From the NCBI GenBank assembly GCA_017860575.1, contig JAGDMS010000008.1, positions 1-32,375 on the forward strand: 32,375 nucleotides of DNA, read 5' to 3'. Positions 11,401 to 18,328 of this stretch are shown one piece after another. Position 1 is the stretch's first letter; the number at the start of each line of letters is the position of its first letter. Position numbers and translations under genes: made by a program. The notes beneath the pieces were generated by a model. That model was not told the origin of the DNA. It did no database searches and saw nothing but the letters and a program-made list of their open reading frames with translations. This stretch comes from Deltaproteobacteria bacterium. Lineage in GTDB: Bacteria > Desulfobacterota > Binatia > HRBIN30.

Positions 11401-13016
11401 GTCGGTGCAATGGTCAGGCCGCCGCTGATCAAGAGGGGCAAATCGTCCCCGTTGTTCCAGGTCAGCAATCCACCATTCAGCCGGCCATCGGCCCGGAACG
11501 CGTTTCGCGGCCCGGTTGCGCTATTACGTTCAAACGTCACCGTGCCGGCGGCATCGCGAAAATGCATCCAACCGGCGGCGGTGCCGTTGCCGGTGAAGGT
11601 GGTGTCACTGACCACCAGCGGCACCGCCGCGTCAACGCCATCCCAATACAAGCCATACTGTCCGTTGTTGTTTACCTGCCCATTGGTCACCCGCACGCTG
11701 GCGTTATTTGCGTAGAGGCCGCTGTTCCCACTGGCGCGGATGGTGACATGGTCCAACGTCACGTCACTGCTGAAACTTTCGAACATGGCCACGCCGTACC
11801 GCCCGACATAATCAAAGGCACCCGAACCACCGTATTCGAAGGAGGCATACGTTACCCGCCCCTGACTGCCGCTCTCGAAGCGCACGCTGGCCCATTGCGC
11901 CGGGGCGCCGGTACTGGCGCCGTCGCCGTTGGTATCTCCCGCGCGGGAGTCGTCATTCGCACTGGTAAATGCGATGGGGAGCACCGAGGTGCCCTCCGCA
12001 CGCAGAGCCCCCTGGACGTCAAGCGTCGTCGAGCCGCCCGAAAGCTTGACCACGGTTCCCGGCATGAGCGTCCAGGTGGTGTCGGGGGCGACCCGGACCC
12101 CTGGGGTGATGACCAGCGGAAGATTACCGGCATTGTCCCACAGCAGCGATCCTTGATTGTGACGGCCGTCCGCCCGAAAGCCGTTCTTTGCACCGGCCGC
12201 GGTGTTGCGCTGAAAGGTGATGGTGCCGGCCGCATCGCGGAAATGCAGCCAACCGGCGGCGCCGTTGCCGCTGAAGGCGGTATCGGTCACTACGAGCGGC
12301 ACGGCAGCATCAACGCCGTCCCAATACAGGCCGTACAGTACATTGTCGCTGACCTGCCCATAGGTCACTTGCACACTGGCGTTGTTGCAGTACAGGCCGC
12401 TGTTGCCGCTGGCCTGCAGGGTGACATGGTCCAAGGTGACATCGCTGCTGAAACTCTCGACTTCGGCTTCGGCATACCGGCCGCCGTAGTCGAAGCCGCC
12501 CGACCCGCCGAAGCCAACGAACACATGCGCAAGACGCCCATGGCTTCCCGCGGCAAACCGCACCGCCGACCAGTCGCCCGCGTGCGCCGTACTGGGGCCG
12601 TCGCCGTTGCTGTCGCCGCCGCGGCTATCGTCCCGCAGGCTGGTGAAGGCAATCAGGGCGCCGCCGGTTCCCTGCGCCGTCAACGTTCCCTGGACAACCA
12701 TGACCGCGCTGGCGCCGCCGAACTTCACCACCGTGCCCGGCTGGACCGTAAGCGTGGCGCCGGTTGCCACAACGGCTGAGCAGTTGTTGACCACGTAGAC
12801 ATTGGTGGCGGTCCAGACCGTGTTGCTTGAAATCGTGCCGCAGGCGTTGACGGTTGCCGCGGCCGCCGCACGAGCGAGCGGAGAGAGGTGTCCACAGAAC
12901 GCAACGGCAAACAGCAGTACGAACGCTTGCGGGCACGCACGGTACCGCCCCGGGCGGTTCCGCAGCATGTGGTTAAGGCTCCCGTTGACCGACGCACCGC
13001 CCCGTCTCCGGCTCAT
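2430..13016 (-). CDS. Giant secreted RHS/YD-repeat protein with beta-helix N-terminus and dockerin-like tail
   Basis: About 3,528 residues from ATG 13016, which has AAGGGGG upstream; ATG 12968 is an alternative. A basic stretch and a hydrophobic segment (FVLLFAVAFCG) ending in an Ala-rich site form a signal peptide at about 17-55. Residues ~55-1160 hold five parallel beta-helix repeats of about 226 residues, each with GDTNGDG and SFSSDVT motifs. More beta-helix, ending in an IDAADG and DIGASEF cap, runs to ~1720. CARDB-like and pre-peptidase-like domains fill ~1725-2300. YD repeats (YDAAGRL, YEYDA) occupy ~2305-2900, then the RHS core (GARYYDPRDGRFVQRDPLGL) ends near 3020. Instead of a toxin, the region after the core has a Gly/Ala-rich hydrophobic stretch, a DUF11-like domain (SHDPNDLIGPAG to IVFDTNDPI, ~3220-3395), a Cys-flanked dockerin-like EF-hand pair (~3408-3470) and a Pro/Thr-rich end. 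It is probably a surface or released adhesin-like protein. Its ligand is unknown. Confidence 0.88.
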   Translation of the reverse strand: MSRRRGGASVNGSLNHMLRNRPGRYRACPQAFVLLFAVAFCGHLSPLARAAAAATVNACGTISSNTVWTATNVYVVNNCSAVVATGATLTVQPGTVVKFGGASAVMVVQGTLTAQGTGGALIAFTSLRDDSRGGDSNGDGPSTAHAGDWSAVRFAAGSHGRLAHVFVGFGGSGGFDYGGRYAEAEVESFSSDVTLDHVTLQASGNSGLYCNNASVQVTYGQVSDNVLYGLYWDGVDAAVPLVVTDTAFSGNGAAGWLHFRDAAGTITFQRNTAAGAKNGFRADGRHNQGSLLWDNAGNLPLVITPGVRVAPDTTWTLMPGTVVKLSGGSTTLDVQGALRAEGTSVLPIAFTSANDDSRAGDTNGDGASTGAPAQWASVRFESGSQGRVTYASFEYGGSGAFDYVGRYGVAMFESFSSDVTLDHVTIRASGNSGLYANNASVRVTNGQVNNNGQYGLYWDGVDAAVPLVVSDTTFTGNGTAAGWMHFRDAAGTVTFERNSATGPRNAFRADGRLNGGLLTWNNGDDLPLLISGGLTIAPTTTLTLDPGAIVKFGNGRDVLVVQGVLQALGTAGSPIVLTSASDDAHGGDTNGDGPSQGQSGQWSGLRFAAGSSGRLAYVFIAYGGSGAFDFVGRYGVGMVESFSSDVTVDHCTLHASGRDGLYAENTTVTFTNGSVSDNVRYGLNYNGLDAGVPLVVTGNVFNGSQGGAARLDLNGNPPQITFQGNTGSGTQRAGFSLAGTITSNAVWDNTGSLPLVIDGGLTVAAGATLTVTPGTVVKFASQSDVLVVSGTLIAAGSDAAPIAFTSVRDDSHGGDTNGDGASVGVAGDWSALRFAAGSTGRLAYTYVGFGGSGVFDYARRYTLGMLESFSSDVTIDHCTVQASARHGLYVADRSVTVTDTHFTGNQSNGAYYDGIDPVTPLAVRGNVFSGNGTYGAHVRIADSAAQIRVDHNQTVAPKNGVRVSGGLTQGFLRWDNPNAPMVIDGGLAVRAGAELTVESGSVVKFAGGADVLQIEGTLTAEGTFLAPIAFTSISDDVHGGDTNGDGPSTGTPGQWAGLRFLSGSQVSLRHSFIGYGGSGAYDHLGVYGRGLVDVRGGSIQIKHGEVRSSALHGLYVENAAVTIAYAAITDHAQNGIYNGTPSVDVDARYNWWGDASGPQHPTLNPAGKGSAVSNGVLVAPWLNRFTWLEPTTTLVHGVTPLSWSAFDIDPATLTSAADATGIIGTQVFGRDYPASGGVAWDTRPLPNGRYELRASWRDLAGSPVNEQLRQVVVNNDPSLVWHGGRLTTDETWEPGHVHVVEGDVFVAAGVRLTIAPGTVVKFTPGTRIIVEDGGAVDAPATEAAPIVLTSVTDDVSGDTNLDGSQSLPRPGDWDGITTRGTGTFNDTPFVDLRYTQSNHSGILLGNERWRGSFVHRVTGDVTVPSGVTLTIDAGAVVKFDAYKGLIVQPGGHLVALGSVAERIVFTSIRDDTAGGDTNGDGNTSAPEAGDWRWIYVDGAGATFDHAELRYGGGTSSGNWDQTGMIRTNGAASLTVTNSVLRDAFFDGILAWGGTAAIRSSIFTNIDRAISAHPGSPVHVVNCTLDGNRIGLLIHGGSMDVTNSIVSNNYESGIQYDFGTLAAVRYSDVWAAGSTSVNYRNTPDQTGSNGNISKDPHYVDREVGNYRLDYRSPAIDAADGPAAPATDIVGVPRYDDPRTPNTGIAAAGGAYADIGASEFAETADSNLDLIVSSVSGPTAAVAGESVRVQWTVTNIGSAQVVGPWHDTVNLVLSPDANPTVMFAAEVLVGDGVKLGPGQRVSTAATIRVPGSVVGTHYWQVMTNTRGEVFEGRNWENNTTQSLAPVALDLPELVIGGAALSRQFDAVGQAHWFKFTPAAGQDILVRLDRAGTGGVTELYVAQGYMPSRVRFDARQNERNAPDVSTLAASTSTQTYYVFAYPASLSGGAASFTIGAQVLDFSIEWVGPAQVGNAGPVTLAVHGGQLRSDMTFEIIDAHGGVHTATAVFLADSSLAYVTFDLSGLPTGAYDVRVRDGARTVSLTDGFNVTVGTPGAVQAQLVMPKAMRPDWTETVTVEYANVGNTDVVAPLMVLSVQNAKLQLPGKTEFVYPTVQLLGINGAGPAGVLPPGAHNTITLQMQPTASAGTITGKLWVLSDPNQPWDWNAAKSLMRPDFVPADAWEAIFANFTAKVGTTVGQYDGALAEDATYLSHLGEYTGDVQRLLAFELNQAGLYELTQRYALGGFGRGVPAWWEMRANVDASGNVRIGLAAAQRFFLRQGDGSYRGVGGEFATLTVTAGAYELLETDGERVVFRPDGKLDFIEDLNGNRVTADYSSGRTASLTKTNGDRVTFTYDGHGRITEAVDAVGRRTTYGYDANGEHLVRFSGADGEMTFTYLLGQGSAREHALATVAFPDETHLFFEYDTRGRLIHSHADGGAEERNYTYGAAGAFTETNALGQSSTVLSNDAGAAARVTDPSGSTVALLFDSRQLPTRLSVPSGGSFAYRFDADGNPIDTTNPLGHHVTADYEGGANRPTVVMDGAANTTRLNYDAHGNLLGLTYPDGTGDRLQYGSTGQITQWLSGLGRGVTYGYDPGENLVSMSFSDGASTSFTYDTHRNVLTTSGAGGATSFVYDGADRVTRITYPSGHWLAFAYDTGGRRSRSETDGGQTVHYAYDAAGRLATLRNGNDDLIVSYAYDAAGRLARRDLGNGTYTTYEYDAASRIAHLVNHRADGTVLSRFEYGYDAAGRLVTLSTLDGAWTYEHDAAGQLTGAAFTSVNPAMPNQLLAYTYDAAGNRRSAVRNGVATTYAVNALNQYTGAGSSTYNYDAAGNLIAWHDGSEGWQYRYDDGNRLTSATGPDGVWTYEYDAFGNRVAAEHEGVRTEFVIDPVLGDVVASYNGAGSLIAQYVHGLGLASRIDAAGTSHYYDFDAIGHTSELTDASGTAVNRYAYLPYGEPLLRTESLDNPFQYVGELGVMTEIYGLHMMGARYYDPRDGRFVQRDPLGLVSGTNLYAYVNNSPVEAVDPSGFYNPFAALNGNLANCPIPGVDPRSGAGMEWVKNMFKPGAIRGPYREYTGLRRLTDHGLKRFFGRGGSSAGSRILTNAGRNLVSTAGRNVVTTAGRAAATTAVQSAAASESAATAAGIGTSTGLWATLNTPVAALGAGTVVVAGTVAAVAGYAAGTLIRYIPGVDEGAQSAWIKLNDWTGGWLLGTPPAAELGTPLVSSHDPNDLIGPAGNGTAHWITPDQTLPYKIRFENDKQATAPAQVVRITEQLDPGLDYSTFELGSFNFDGVTVPVPPGLTFYSERLDLRATHGLYLDITANLDLDTGLVTWEFTSIDPVTGRTPRDPLTGFLPPNVISPIGEGYVTYTIRTRSSVGIGTPITAEARIVFDTNDPIDTPLHRNPVGPMPDCTGDCDASLQVTVNELLAMVHIALGNVTPAACIAGDLNLDGTVTVDEIVIGVSFALNGCPLPIVPPPTPSATVTVAVPSPSPTRTPTAAVAAPASATPTATATPTPIEAQPTPTLTPLF
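9530..12855 (-). repeat. Five tandem ~680-bp coding repeats (beta-helix units)
   Basis: Within the giant gene the same coding block recurs with the DTNGDG-encoding anchor at about 12598, 11921, 11239, 10558 and 9883, giving periods of 677, 682, 681 and 675 bp. Each unit reads in order GTVVKF, a leader of LTAQGT type, AFTS-DD, GDTNGDG, GxW-x-x-RFxxGS, GGSGxFDYxGRY, SFSSDVTxDHxT, NSGLYxxNxxV and GLYWDGVDA. A diverged copy of the anchor is at about 8576. High similarity between copies suggests duplication within the gene and makes the region prone to recombination and to assembly collapse. Confidence 0.88.
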
Positions 13017-13173
13017 AGGACGCCCCCTTTCGGCGCTGGCATCGTGCATTTCCCGCGCCAGCGCCCGCAGCGCGATCACGTCGGCCTGATTCAGCCGTTA
13101 GTTGTCAGACCTGAGAAACGGCGGGCAACGCACGCAGGCGGGCGCAGGGTAATCGCACCGCCGGCAGCCGCGA

Positions 13174-13845
13174 TCAGGAACGCGCGCGGTCCCAGTACAC
13201 GGTCGGCCAGCCGCGTTTGCGGGCGAGGCGGCGCAGACGCGGGTCGGGATGGACGGCAACTGGACGGCCGACGGCTTCCAACATGGGCAGGTCCGAATGC
13301 GAGTCGGTGTAGAATGCGGCGTCGGCGAGGGTGGTGCCGTGCTGCCGCACATAGCACTCCGCCAACACCACCTTGCCGGGACCAAAACAGAGCGGCTCCA
13401 GCGTGCGTCCGGTGTAACAACCGGTGGCGTCGACTTCCACGCGGTTGCACACGTACGCGTCAAGCCCCAGGTCACGGCACACGAGTTCCGACATGTAGTT
13501 CGAAGACGAGGTGAGCAAGACGACGCGTTCGCCCGCCTGGCGATGCGCCTCCACCGCAGCGTACGCACCGGGCCGGAACAGCGGGCGCACCAAATCGGCA
13601 TAGAAGCGCCCGACCCGTTCGCGCATGTCGGCCTCGCGCTGACCTGCCAGCGAGGCCGCGCCCCGCCGAATCGGCTCCGCCATGTCGGCCCCAGCGATGC
13701 TGTACCGCATCACCCATGACAGCGCCTGCAGCGCCTGCCGCCGGCTCATGCGACCGCCGGCCAGTTCAAAGCGGACCCACAAGGTGGCCGAGTTGCGGCG
13801 GATAAGCGTCTTGTCGAGATCGAAAAAGGCGATAGCAGGCGCCAT
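13174..13845 (-). CDS. HAD-IB family phosphatase (SerB-like)
   Basis: The 223-residue protein starts at ATG 13845 (MAPAIAFFDLDKTLI); an ATG seven codons upstream is less likely. HAD motif I is DLDKT with nucleophile Asp9 and acid Asp11. Motif II is LLTSSSN near residue 112, a lysine (PGKVVLAE) serves as motif III, and motif IV is YTDSHSDLPML near residue 180. The helical cap between motifs I and II and the overall length fit the HAD-IB subfamily, which includes phosphoserine phosphatase and membrane-lipid-related phosphatases. The protein is soluble. The true substrate cannot be told from sequence. It lies 101 bp downstream of the sensor kinase on the same strand, so co-transcription is possible but not shown. 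Confidence 0.85.
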   Translation of the reverse strand: MAPAIAFFDLDKTLIRRNSATLWVRFELAGGRMSRRQALQALSWVMRYSIAGADMAEPIRRGAASLAGQREADMRERVGRFYADLVRPLFRPGAYAAVEAHRQAGERVVLLTSSSNYMSELVCRDLGLDAYVCNRVEVDATGCYTGRTLEPLCFGPGKVVLAECYVRQHGTTLADAAFYTDSHSDLPMLEAVGRPVAVHPDPRLRRLARKRGWPTVYWDRARS

Positions 13846-13946
13846 ATGAGCCTCGCGCACTCCCATGAAACCACGCGGTCATGCGCTCAGACAAGCACCC
13901 GCCGCCGCCCAGTCGCACAGTCCGCTGCGGCCGTGCTGCCACCAAC

Positions 13947-16900
13947 TCAAGCACGTTCCCGGGTGACGGTGGGCTCACGTTCGACAAGCTGTTTGCCGGA
14001 GTTGCCAAGAAAGGCATCCAAAGCCGCTCGCAGAGCGCTCATCTCGCTGACGAGGTCGCCGTACGCCGCGTCGGCGTTGCCCAGTTCCCCTTCATCCCCG
14101 ATCATCTCGAGTCGCTGCGCCGTGGCAATTACGCTGGCGCCGCCCACGAGACCAGCGGCTCCCTTGAGTCCATGCGCGGCAAATGCCACCGCCGGCCCGT
14201 CGGCTCGGCTAATGGCGTCACGGATGGCACAAACGACACGCTCAGCCTTGTTTTGAAAGCTCACAACCAGCTCCCGCAGAAGGTCCATGTCGCCGTCGAT
14301 CTGGTCGAGCGCGGTCTGCTGATCAAACACCGGCGGAGCCGTCAGCGCTGGCGGTGATATCTCTGCAGCGGCGTGCGAGCGGGACACCACGGCATCGATC
14401 GTGTCGAGCAACGCCTGGATTCGCACCGGCTTGCACACAAAGGCGTCCATGCCGGCGGCAAGGCAGCGCTCTCGGTCACGCGCGGCCCCGTGCGCAGTCA
14501 TGGCGATGATCGGGAGGCGTGGCAGACGTAGGTTCCCCACCGCGGCGTCGGCATTGGCCTCGCACGCCCCAGCCGCCCGCTCGCGCTGGCGGATCCGCGC
14601 CGTGACCCCAAAGCCGTCCAGATCGGGCATCTCCACATCCATCAGCACGACATCGAAGTGCTCGCGCTCCAACGCCGCGAGGGCTTCCAATCCCGTGCCG
14701 ACCACAACCACCGCATGCCCCCGACGTTCAAGGCCGCTCACAGTGGCGCGTTGACTCAGCTCGTTATCCTCGGCCACCAGTACCCGCAGCGGCGCGTCGG
14801 CTGGTGGCCGCTCCGCACGGACCGGTGGCGTCTGAATCGACACCGGGGCAGTCAATGCCGCTACAATCGCGCCCAGCAACTCCGACTCCCTGACCGGTTT
14901 CGCCAAGCACGCGGTCACACCGAGTTGTTGGCGGCGAGCTGCGTCGAGCGGCCGCTGTGTGACAGCCATCAAAATGGTGGAGCTGTCGGAGAGCTCGGGC
15001 GTGTGGCGGATGACCTCCGCCAAAGCCAAGCCGTTCATTGCGGGCATGTCGACATCGATCATGAACACCCGGAACGGTTGCGGACCGCTGTGGGCCCGCC
15101 ATGCGGCGGCCAACGCGGCGAGGCCACTCTCAGTGACGCTCGGTCGCATGTGCCAGGCGCTGAGGATTTCCGCCAGGGTTTCTCGCGTCGCCGCATGGTC
15201 ATCCACCACGAGGACCGGCACGCCGCGCAGCACGACCGGCGGTTCTGGTGCCGGTGTGAGCAGGGATGTGGCCGGTGCAGGGAAGCCGGCAGTGAAGTGA
15301 AACGTGCTGCCATGGCCGATTTCACTGTCCACCCAGATGCGCCCGCCCATCGCTGCCACCAGCTGCGACGAGATGGCCAAGCCCAGGCCCGTACCGCCAT
15401 ACTTGTCCGCGGTCGAGCGGTCGGCCTGCTCGAAGCGCTGGAAGATGGTCTGAAATTTCTCCGGCGGGATCCCGATGCCGGTGTCGCGGACGGAAAAGTG
15501 GAGGACGCACTTGTCCTGATCCTCGGCCGGTGCACCGGGTGCGCCCGCTCCGGAGGAGTGGCCGGTGCCCTCAGTCGTCGACTCCCGCTCCACCCGCATC
15601 ACCACTTCCCCTTGCTCGGTGAACTTGACGGCATTGCCGACCAGGTTGACCACGATCTGACGCAGGCGTCCCGCATCGCCGAGCAGAATATCCGGCACAT
15701 CCGGCGCAATCCGGCAGACGAGCTCCAATCCCTTCTTGTGCGCGCGGACCGCAAGCGCCTCCAGCGTGTCCCCCACGCAATCCCGCAGGTGGAACGCGCG
15801 CACATCCAGTTCGAGCTTACCCGCCTCGATCTTGGAGAAGTCGAGGATGTCGTTGACCACCGTGAGCAGGGCGTCCGCCGACGCCGCCACGGTCTCCAGA
15901 TAGTGGCGCTGCATCGCATCGAGGTCGCTGTCCAGGGCCAGCTCCGTCATGCCGATGATGGCATTCATGGGCGTACGGATCTCGTGACTCACGGTCGCCA
16001 GGAACTCGCTCTTGGCCCGTGTGGCAGCCTCGGCGGCCTCCTTGGCTTGCTGCAGTTCAAGCTGGTAGCGCTTGCGCTCGATACCGACGGCGATCTCATC
16101 GGCAACGGACGCCAGAGCAGTGAGGGTGGACTCCGCAAGCGGTACGCGAGCGAACATCGCCATGACGCCAACCAGGCGATCTTCGATCACCAGGGGATAG
16201 CCCGCGAAGGCCACCAGTCCTTCACGCCGCGCCCATTCCGGGTCGGTGATGAGCGGATCGCCGACGACGCTGTTGGTCAGATGCGGCTGGCGTGACGCGG
16301 CAATGGCGCCCGTCTTCCCCTGACCAAGCGTCAACCGACTGTGCACCCCATCGAGGTGCGTGTACATGCCGGCACTCGCCTGCAGTTCGAGGACGTTCGT
16401 TTCCGGATTGAATGTCCAGATGCGCGCGAACGCGGCGCCCAGATGTCGCACCACGGCCTCGGCGCAGCGCTGCAACATGTCTCGCGTCGCATCGCTGCTG
16501 GTCAGGGCGACACCCACATCCGCCCCCAGGGCTGCCTGCCGCGCGCGCTCGGCCAAGGTCTCTTGCGCCCGCTTGCGTTCGCTGATGTCCTGCTTGATCG
16601 CAATGAAATTGCTGATCTCGCCGCCTTCGTCATGCAGAGGCGTAATCGTCATCTCTTCCGTGTAGAGGCTGCCGTCTTTCCGGCGATTGACGAGTTCTCC
16701 ATGCCAGACCCGCCCGGAGAGGATCGTTTGCCAAAGTTCGCGGTAGTACGCCGGATCCTGCCGCTCCGACTTGAGGATGCGCACGCTCTGCCCAATCGCT
16801 TCCTCAAAGGTGTACCCGGTGAGCCGGCTAAACGCCTGGTTGGCCCAGACGATGCGACCGTCGCGGTCGGTGATCACGATGCCGTTGTCGGCGGCCGCCA

Positions 16901-16970
16901 GCGCGGCGCTCAGCAGGCGCAGCTGCTCCCCCGTCGGCTTTCCGGCCGCACGCTCCTGGGGTCTTGTCAT
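13947..16970 (-). CDS. Hybrid sensor histidine kinase (PAS-GAF-HisKA-HATPase-REC-REC-Hpt)
   Basis: A 1,007-residue soluble multi-domain kinase. I chose ATG 16970, preceded by AAAGGTGGG, over a TTG 16 codons upstream. PAS lies at about 20-130 ([17 protein letters not shown], then a PAC-type ISERKRA end) and GAF at about 150-300. The HisKA phospho-acceptor is His329 in [11 protein letters not shown]. The HATPase has an N box ([10 protein letters not shown]), DTGIGIP and GGTGLGL. The first receiver has Asp639 in [12 protein letters not shown]. The second has Asp778 in [12 protein letters not shown] and a VCKPV lysine. The C-terminal Hpt has His933 in [10 protein letters not shown]. No membrane segments are seen, so it senses an intracellular or diffusible signal, perhaps redox or gas via PAS/GAF, though no heme ligand is evident. 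It follows hypE by 338 bp on the same strand. No cognate output regulator is present in the window. Confidence 0.93.
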   Translation of the reverse strand: MTRPQERAAGKPTGEQLRLLSAALAAADNGIVITDRDGRIVWANQAFSRLTGYTFEEAIGQSVRILKSERQDPAYYRELWQTILSGRVWHGELVNRRKDGSLYTEEMTITPLHDEGGEISNFIAIKQDISERKRAQETLAERARQAALGADVGVALTSSDATRDMLQRCAEAVVRHLGAAFARIWTFNPETNVLELQASAGMYTHLDGVHSRLTLGQGKTGAIAASRQPHLTNSVVGDPLITDPEWARREGLVAFAGYPLVIEDRLVGVMAMFARVPLAESTLTALASVADEIAVGIERKRYQLELQQAKEAAEAATRAKSEFLATVSHEIRTPMNAIIGMTELALDSDLDAMQRHYLETVAASADALLTVVNDILDFSKIEAGKLELDVRAFHLRDCVGDTLEALAVRAHKKGLELVCRIAPDVPDILLGDAGRLRQIVVNLVGNAVKFTEQGEVVMRVERESTTEGTGHSSGAGAPGAPAEDQDKCVLHFSVRDTGIGIPPEKFQTIFQRFEQADRSTADKYGGTGLGLAISSQLVAAMGGRIWVDSEIGHGSTFHFTAGFPAPATSLLTPAPEPPVVLRGVPVLVVDDHAATRETLAEILSAWHMRPSVTESGLAALAAAWRAHSGPQPFRVFMIDVDMPAMNGLALAEVIRHTPELSDSSTILMAVTQRPLDAARRQQLGVTACLAKPVRESELLGAIVAALTAPVSIQTPPVRAERPPADAPLRVLVAEDNELSQRATVSGLERRGHAVVVVGTGLEALAALEREHFDVVLMDVEMPDLDGFGVTARIRQRERAAGACEANADAAVGNLRLPRLPIIAMTAHGAARDRERCLAAGMDAFVCKPVRIQALLDTIDAVVSRSHAAAEISPPALTAPPVFDQQTALDQIDGDMDLLRELVVSFQNKAERVVCAIRDAISRADGPAVAFAAHGLKGAAGLVGGASVIATAQRLEMIGDEGELGNADAAYGDLVSEMSALRAALDAFLGNSGKQLVEREPTVTRERA

Positions 16971-17308
16971 CCCACCTTTCCCCGCCGCACCAACATTTTT
17001 CCCTTCGCTCCTGCGCAACGCACTGCCGCCCAGAGCCTGCCCGGGAACGGCTGGTCTTCAGCTGAAGCACGTTCCTTGCCAAACCGACGGCTGTCGCATT
17101 CTCAGAGAGAGCCGCCGCATCCGGCTGGCGGAGGGTGTAACCGTGCCGTCACTAGCCGTCGCGCCGCGCACGTGGCGTTAGCATACTGTCACCGGGGCCG
17201 CAGGTGACATACCGAGGCCATTGCCACGACAGCACCGAGCACTGGCACGATGGTTGGCGCACGGCGCGGGGCCGGCCGCGGCGTGGCATCGGACAGCGGC
17301 CGCCGCGC
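16971..17308. other. Gap between hypE and the sensor kinase, with small hairpin
   Basis: This 338-bp stretch contains no convincing gene. At 17187-17209 it holds a 7-bp inverted repeat, TGTCACC and GGTGACA around a 9-nt loop. This could be the end of the hyp transcript or an operator ahead of the kinase. I see no clear -35/-10 pair or sigma-54 box. Confidence 0.35.
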
Positions 17309-18328
17309 CTAGCAGATGCGCGGCAGTTCGCTTCCCGACAGTAGATCCACGGGCCGCTCGCCGCCGATTGTCGTCTTCAGGAGCACGGCGACCGGGCCGT
17401 CCTGGCGAGGCTCAGCCCGGCCAATCCAGGCGGCGTCACGCCCGAGCGGGTGACGCCGGAGCGTTTGCAGCAAACGCTCCGTATCTCGGGGCGCCACCCA
17501 GATCAGCATACGGCCTTCGCAGGCAAGGTAGAGCGGGTCGAGGCCCAGGAGTTCGCAGGTGGTTAGCGTCTCGGACCGGAGGGGGAGCGCGGCCTCGTCC
17601 AGCACAAAGCGCAGATCCGCCCGCATCGCGACCTCGTGACACGTGGTCGCCACCCCGCCACGCGTCGGATCGTGCATGGCATGGATCTCCGCGCCGCTGG
17701 AAAGCACGCACTCGGCAAGGTGTCCAAGGGGCGCGCAGTCCGACACCAGGGCGGAGCCCGACATGCCGTGGCGGCAGGCCATGATGGTGGCACCGTGATC
17801 GCCGAAGGGCCCACTGATGACAAGGTCGTCACCGACCTGCACCCGGTGATCACCCAGATCGCGCCCGACCGGCACCACGCCCAAGCCGGAGCTGATGGCA
17901 AACGCGCGGTCGCCCTTGCCGCGTGGCACCACTTTGGTATCGCCCGCGACCAACGTCACGCCCGCCTCACGACACGCCCGTGCCGCGCCTTCCACCAGCG
18001 TGTGCAGCAATTCGCCTTCCAACCCTTCCTCGAGCACGAGTGCCCACGTCAGCCACAACGGCCGTGCGCCGGCCACGGCGAGGTCGTTGACGGTGCCGCA
18101 CACCGAGAGATAACCGAGATCGCCGCCGGGAAACACCACTGGGTCGACCACGAACGCATCGGTCGTCATCGCCGGACGCCCCTGCGGTAACTCCGCGAGT
18201 ACCGCCGAGTCGGAAAGGGTACGCAGATAGGGATTATCGAACGCCGGCAAAAATACTTGTCGGACCAGTTCGTGTGTCAGGCGGCCGCCGGAACCGTGCG
18301 CCAGCAGCAGCGTATCGCTGCGCTTCAT
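17309..18328 (-). CDS. hypE: Hydrogenase maturation protein HypE (carbamoyl dehydratase)
   Basis: The 339-residue protein dehydrates the carbamoyl group that HypF places on its C-terminal cysteine, giving a thiocyanate that becomes the CN ligands of the NiFe site. The C-terminus is the diagnostic SELPRIC with the terminal Cys. The PurM/AIR synthetase-like fold is shown by LAHGSGGRLTHELV at the N-terminus, SDSAVL, TTDAFVVDP, GTVNDLAVAGARP, GDTKVV and DPTRGGVATT. The start ATG at 18328 overlaps the hypD stop (ATGA), indicating translational coupling. It is the last gene of the hydrogenase operon; its TAG stop is at 17309-17311. Length is normal for the family and no key residue is missing. Confidence 0.97.
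   Translation of the reverse strand: MKRSDTLLLAHGSGGRLTHELVRQVFLPAFDNPYLRTLSDSAVLAELPQGRPAMTTDAFVVDPVVFPGGDLGYLSVCGTVNDLAVAGARPLWLTWALVLEEGLEGELLHTLVEGAARACREAGVTLVAGDTKVVPRGKGDRAFAISSGLGVVPVGRDLGDHRVQVGDDLVISGPFGDHGATIMACRHGMSGSALVSDCAPLGHLAECVLSSGAEIHAMHDPTRGGVATTCHEVAMRADLRFVLDEAALPLRSETLTTCELLGLDPLYLACEGRMLIWVAPRDTERLLQTLRRHPLGRDAAWIGRAEPRQDGPVAVLLKTTIGGERPVDLLSGSELPRIC

Noticed and set aside
11055-12779. A 574-codon open frame on the plus strand opposite the beta-helix repeats, plus similar long frames at 9171-10760, 5727-7070 and 7410-8645
   Set aside because: They mirror the repeat coding sequence of the giant minus-strand gene, have no recognisable domain, and are expected in GC-rich DNA.
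14658-16295. A 545-codon plus-strand frame opposite the histidine kinase
   Set aside because: It lies entirely antisense to well-conserved kinase motifs and has composition typical of a GC-rich shadow frame.
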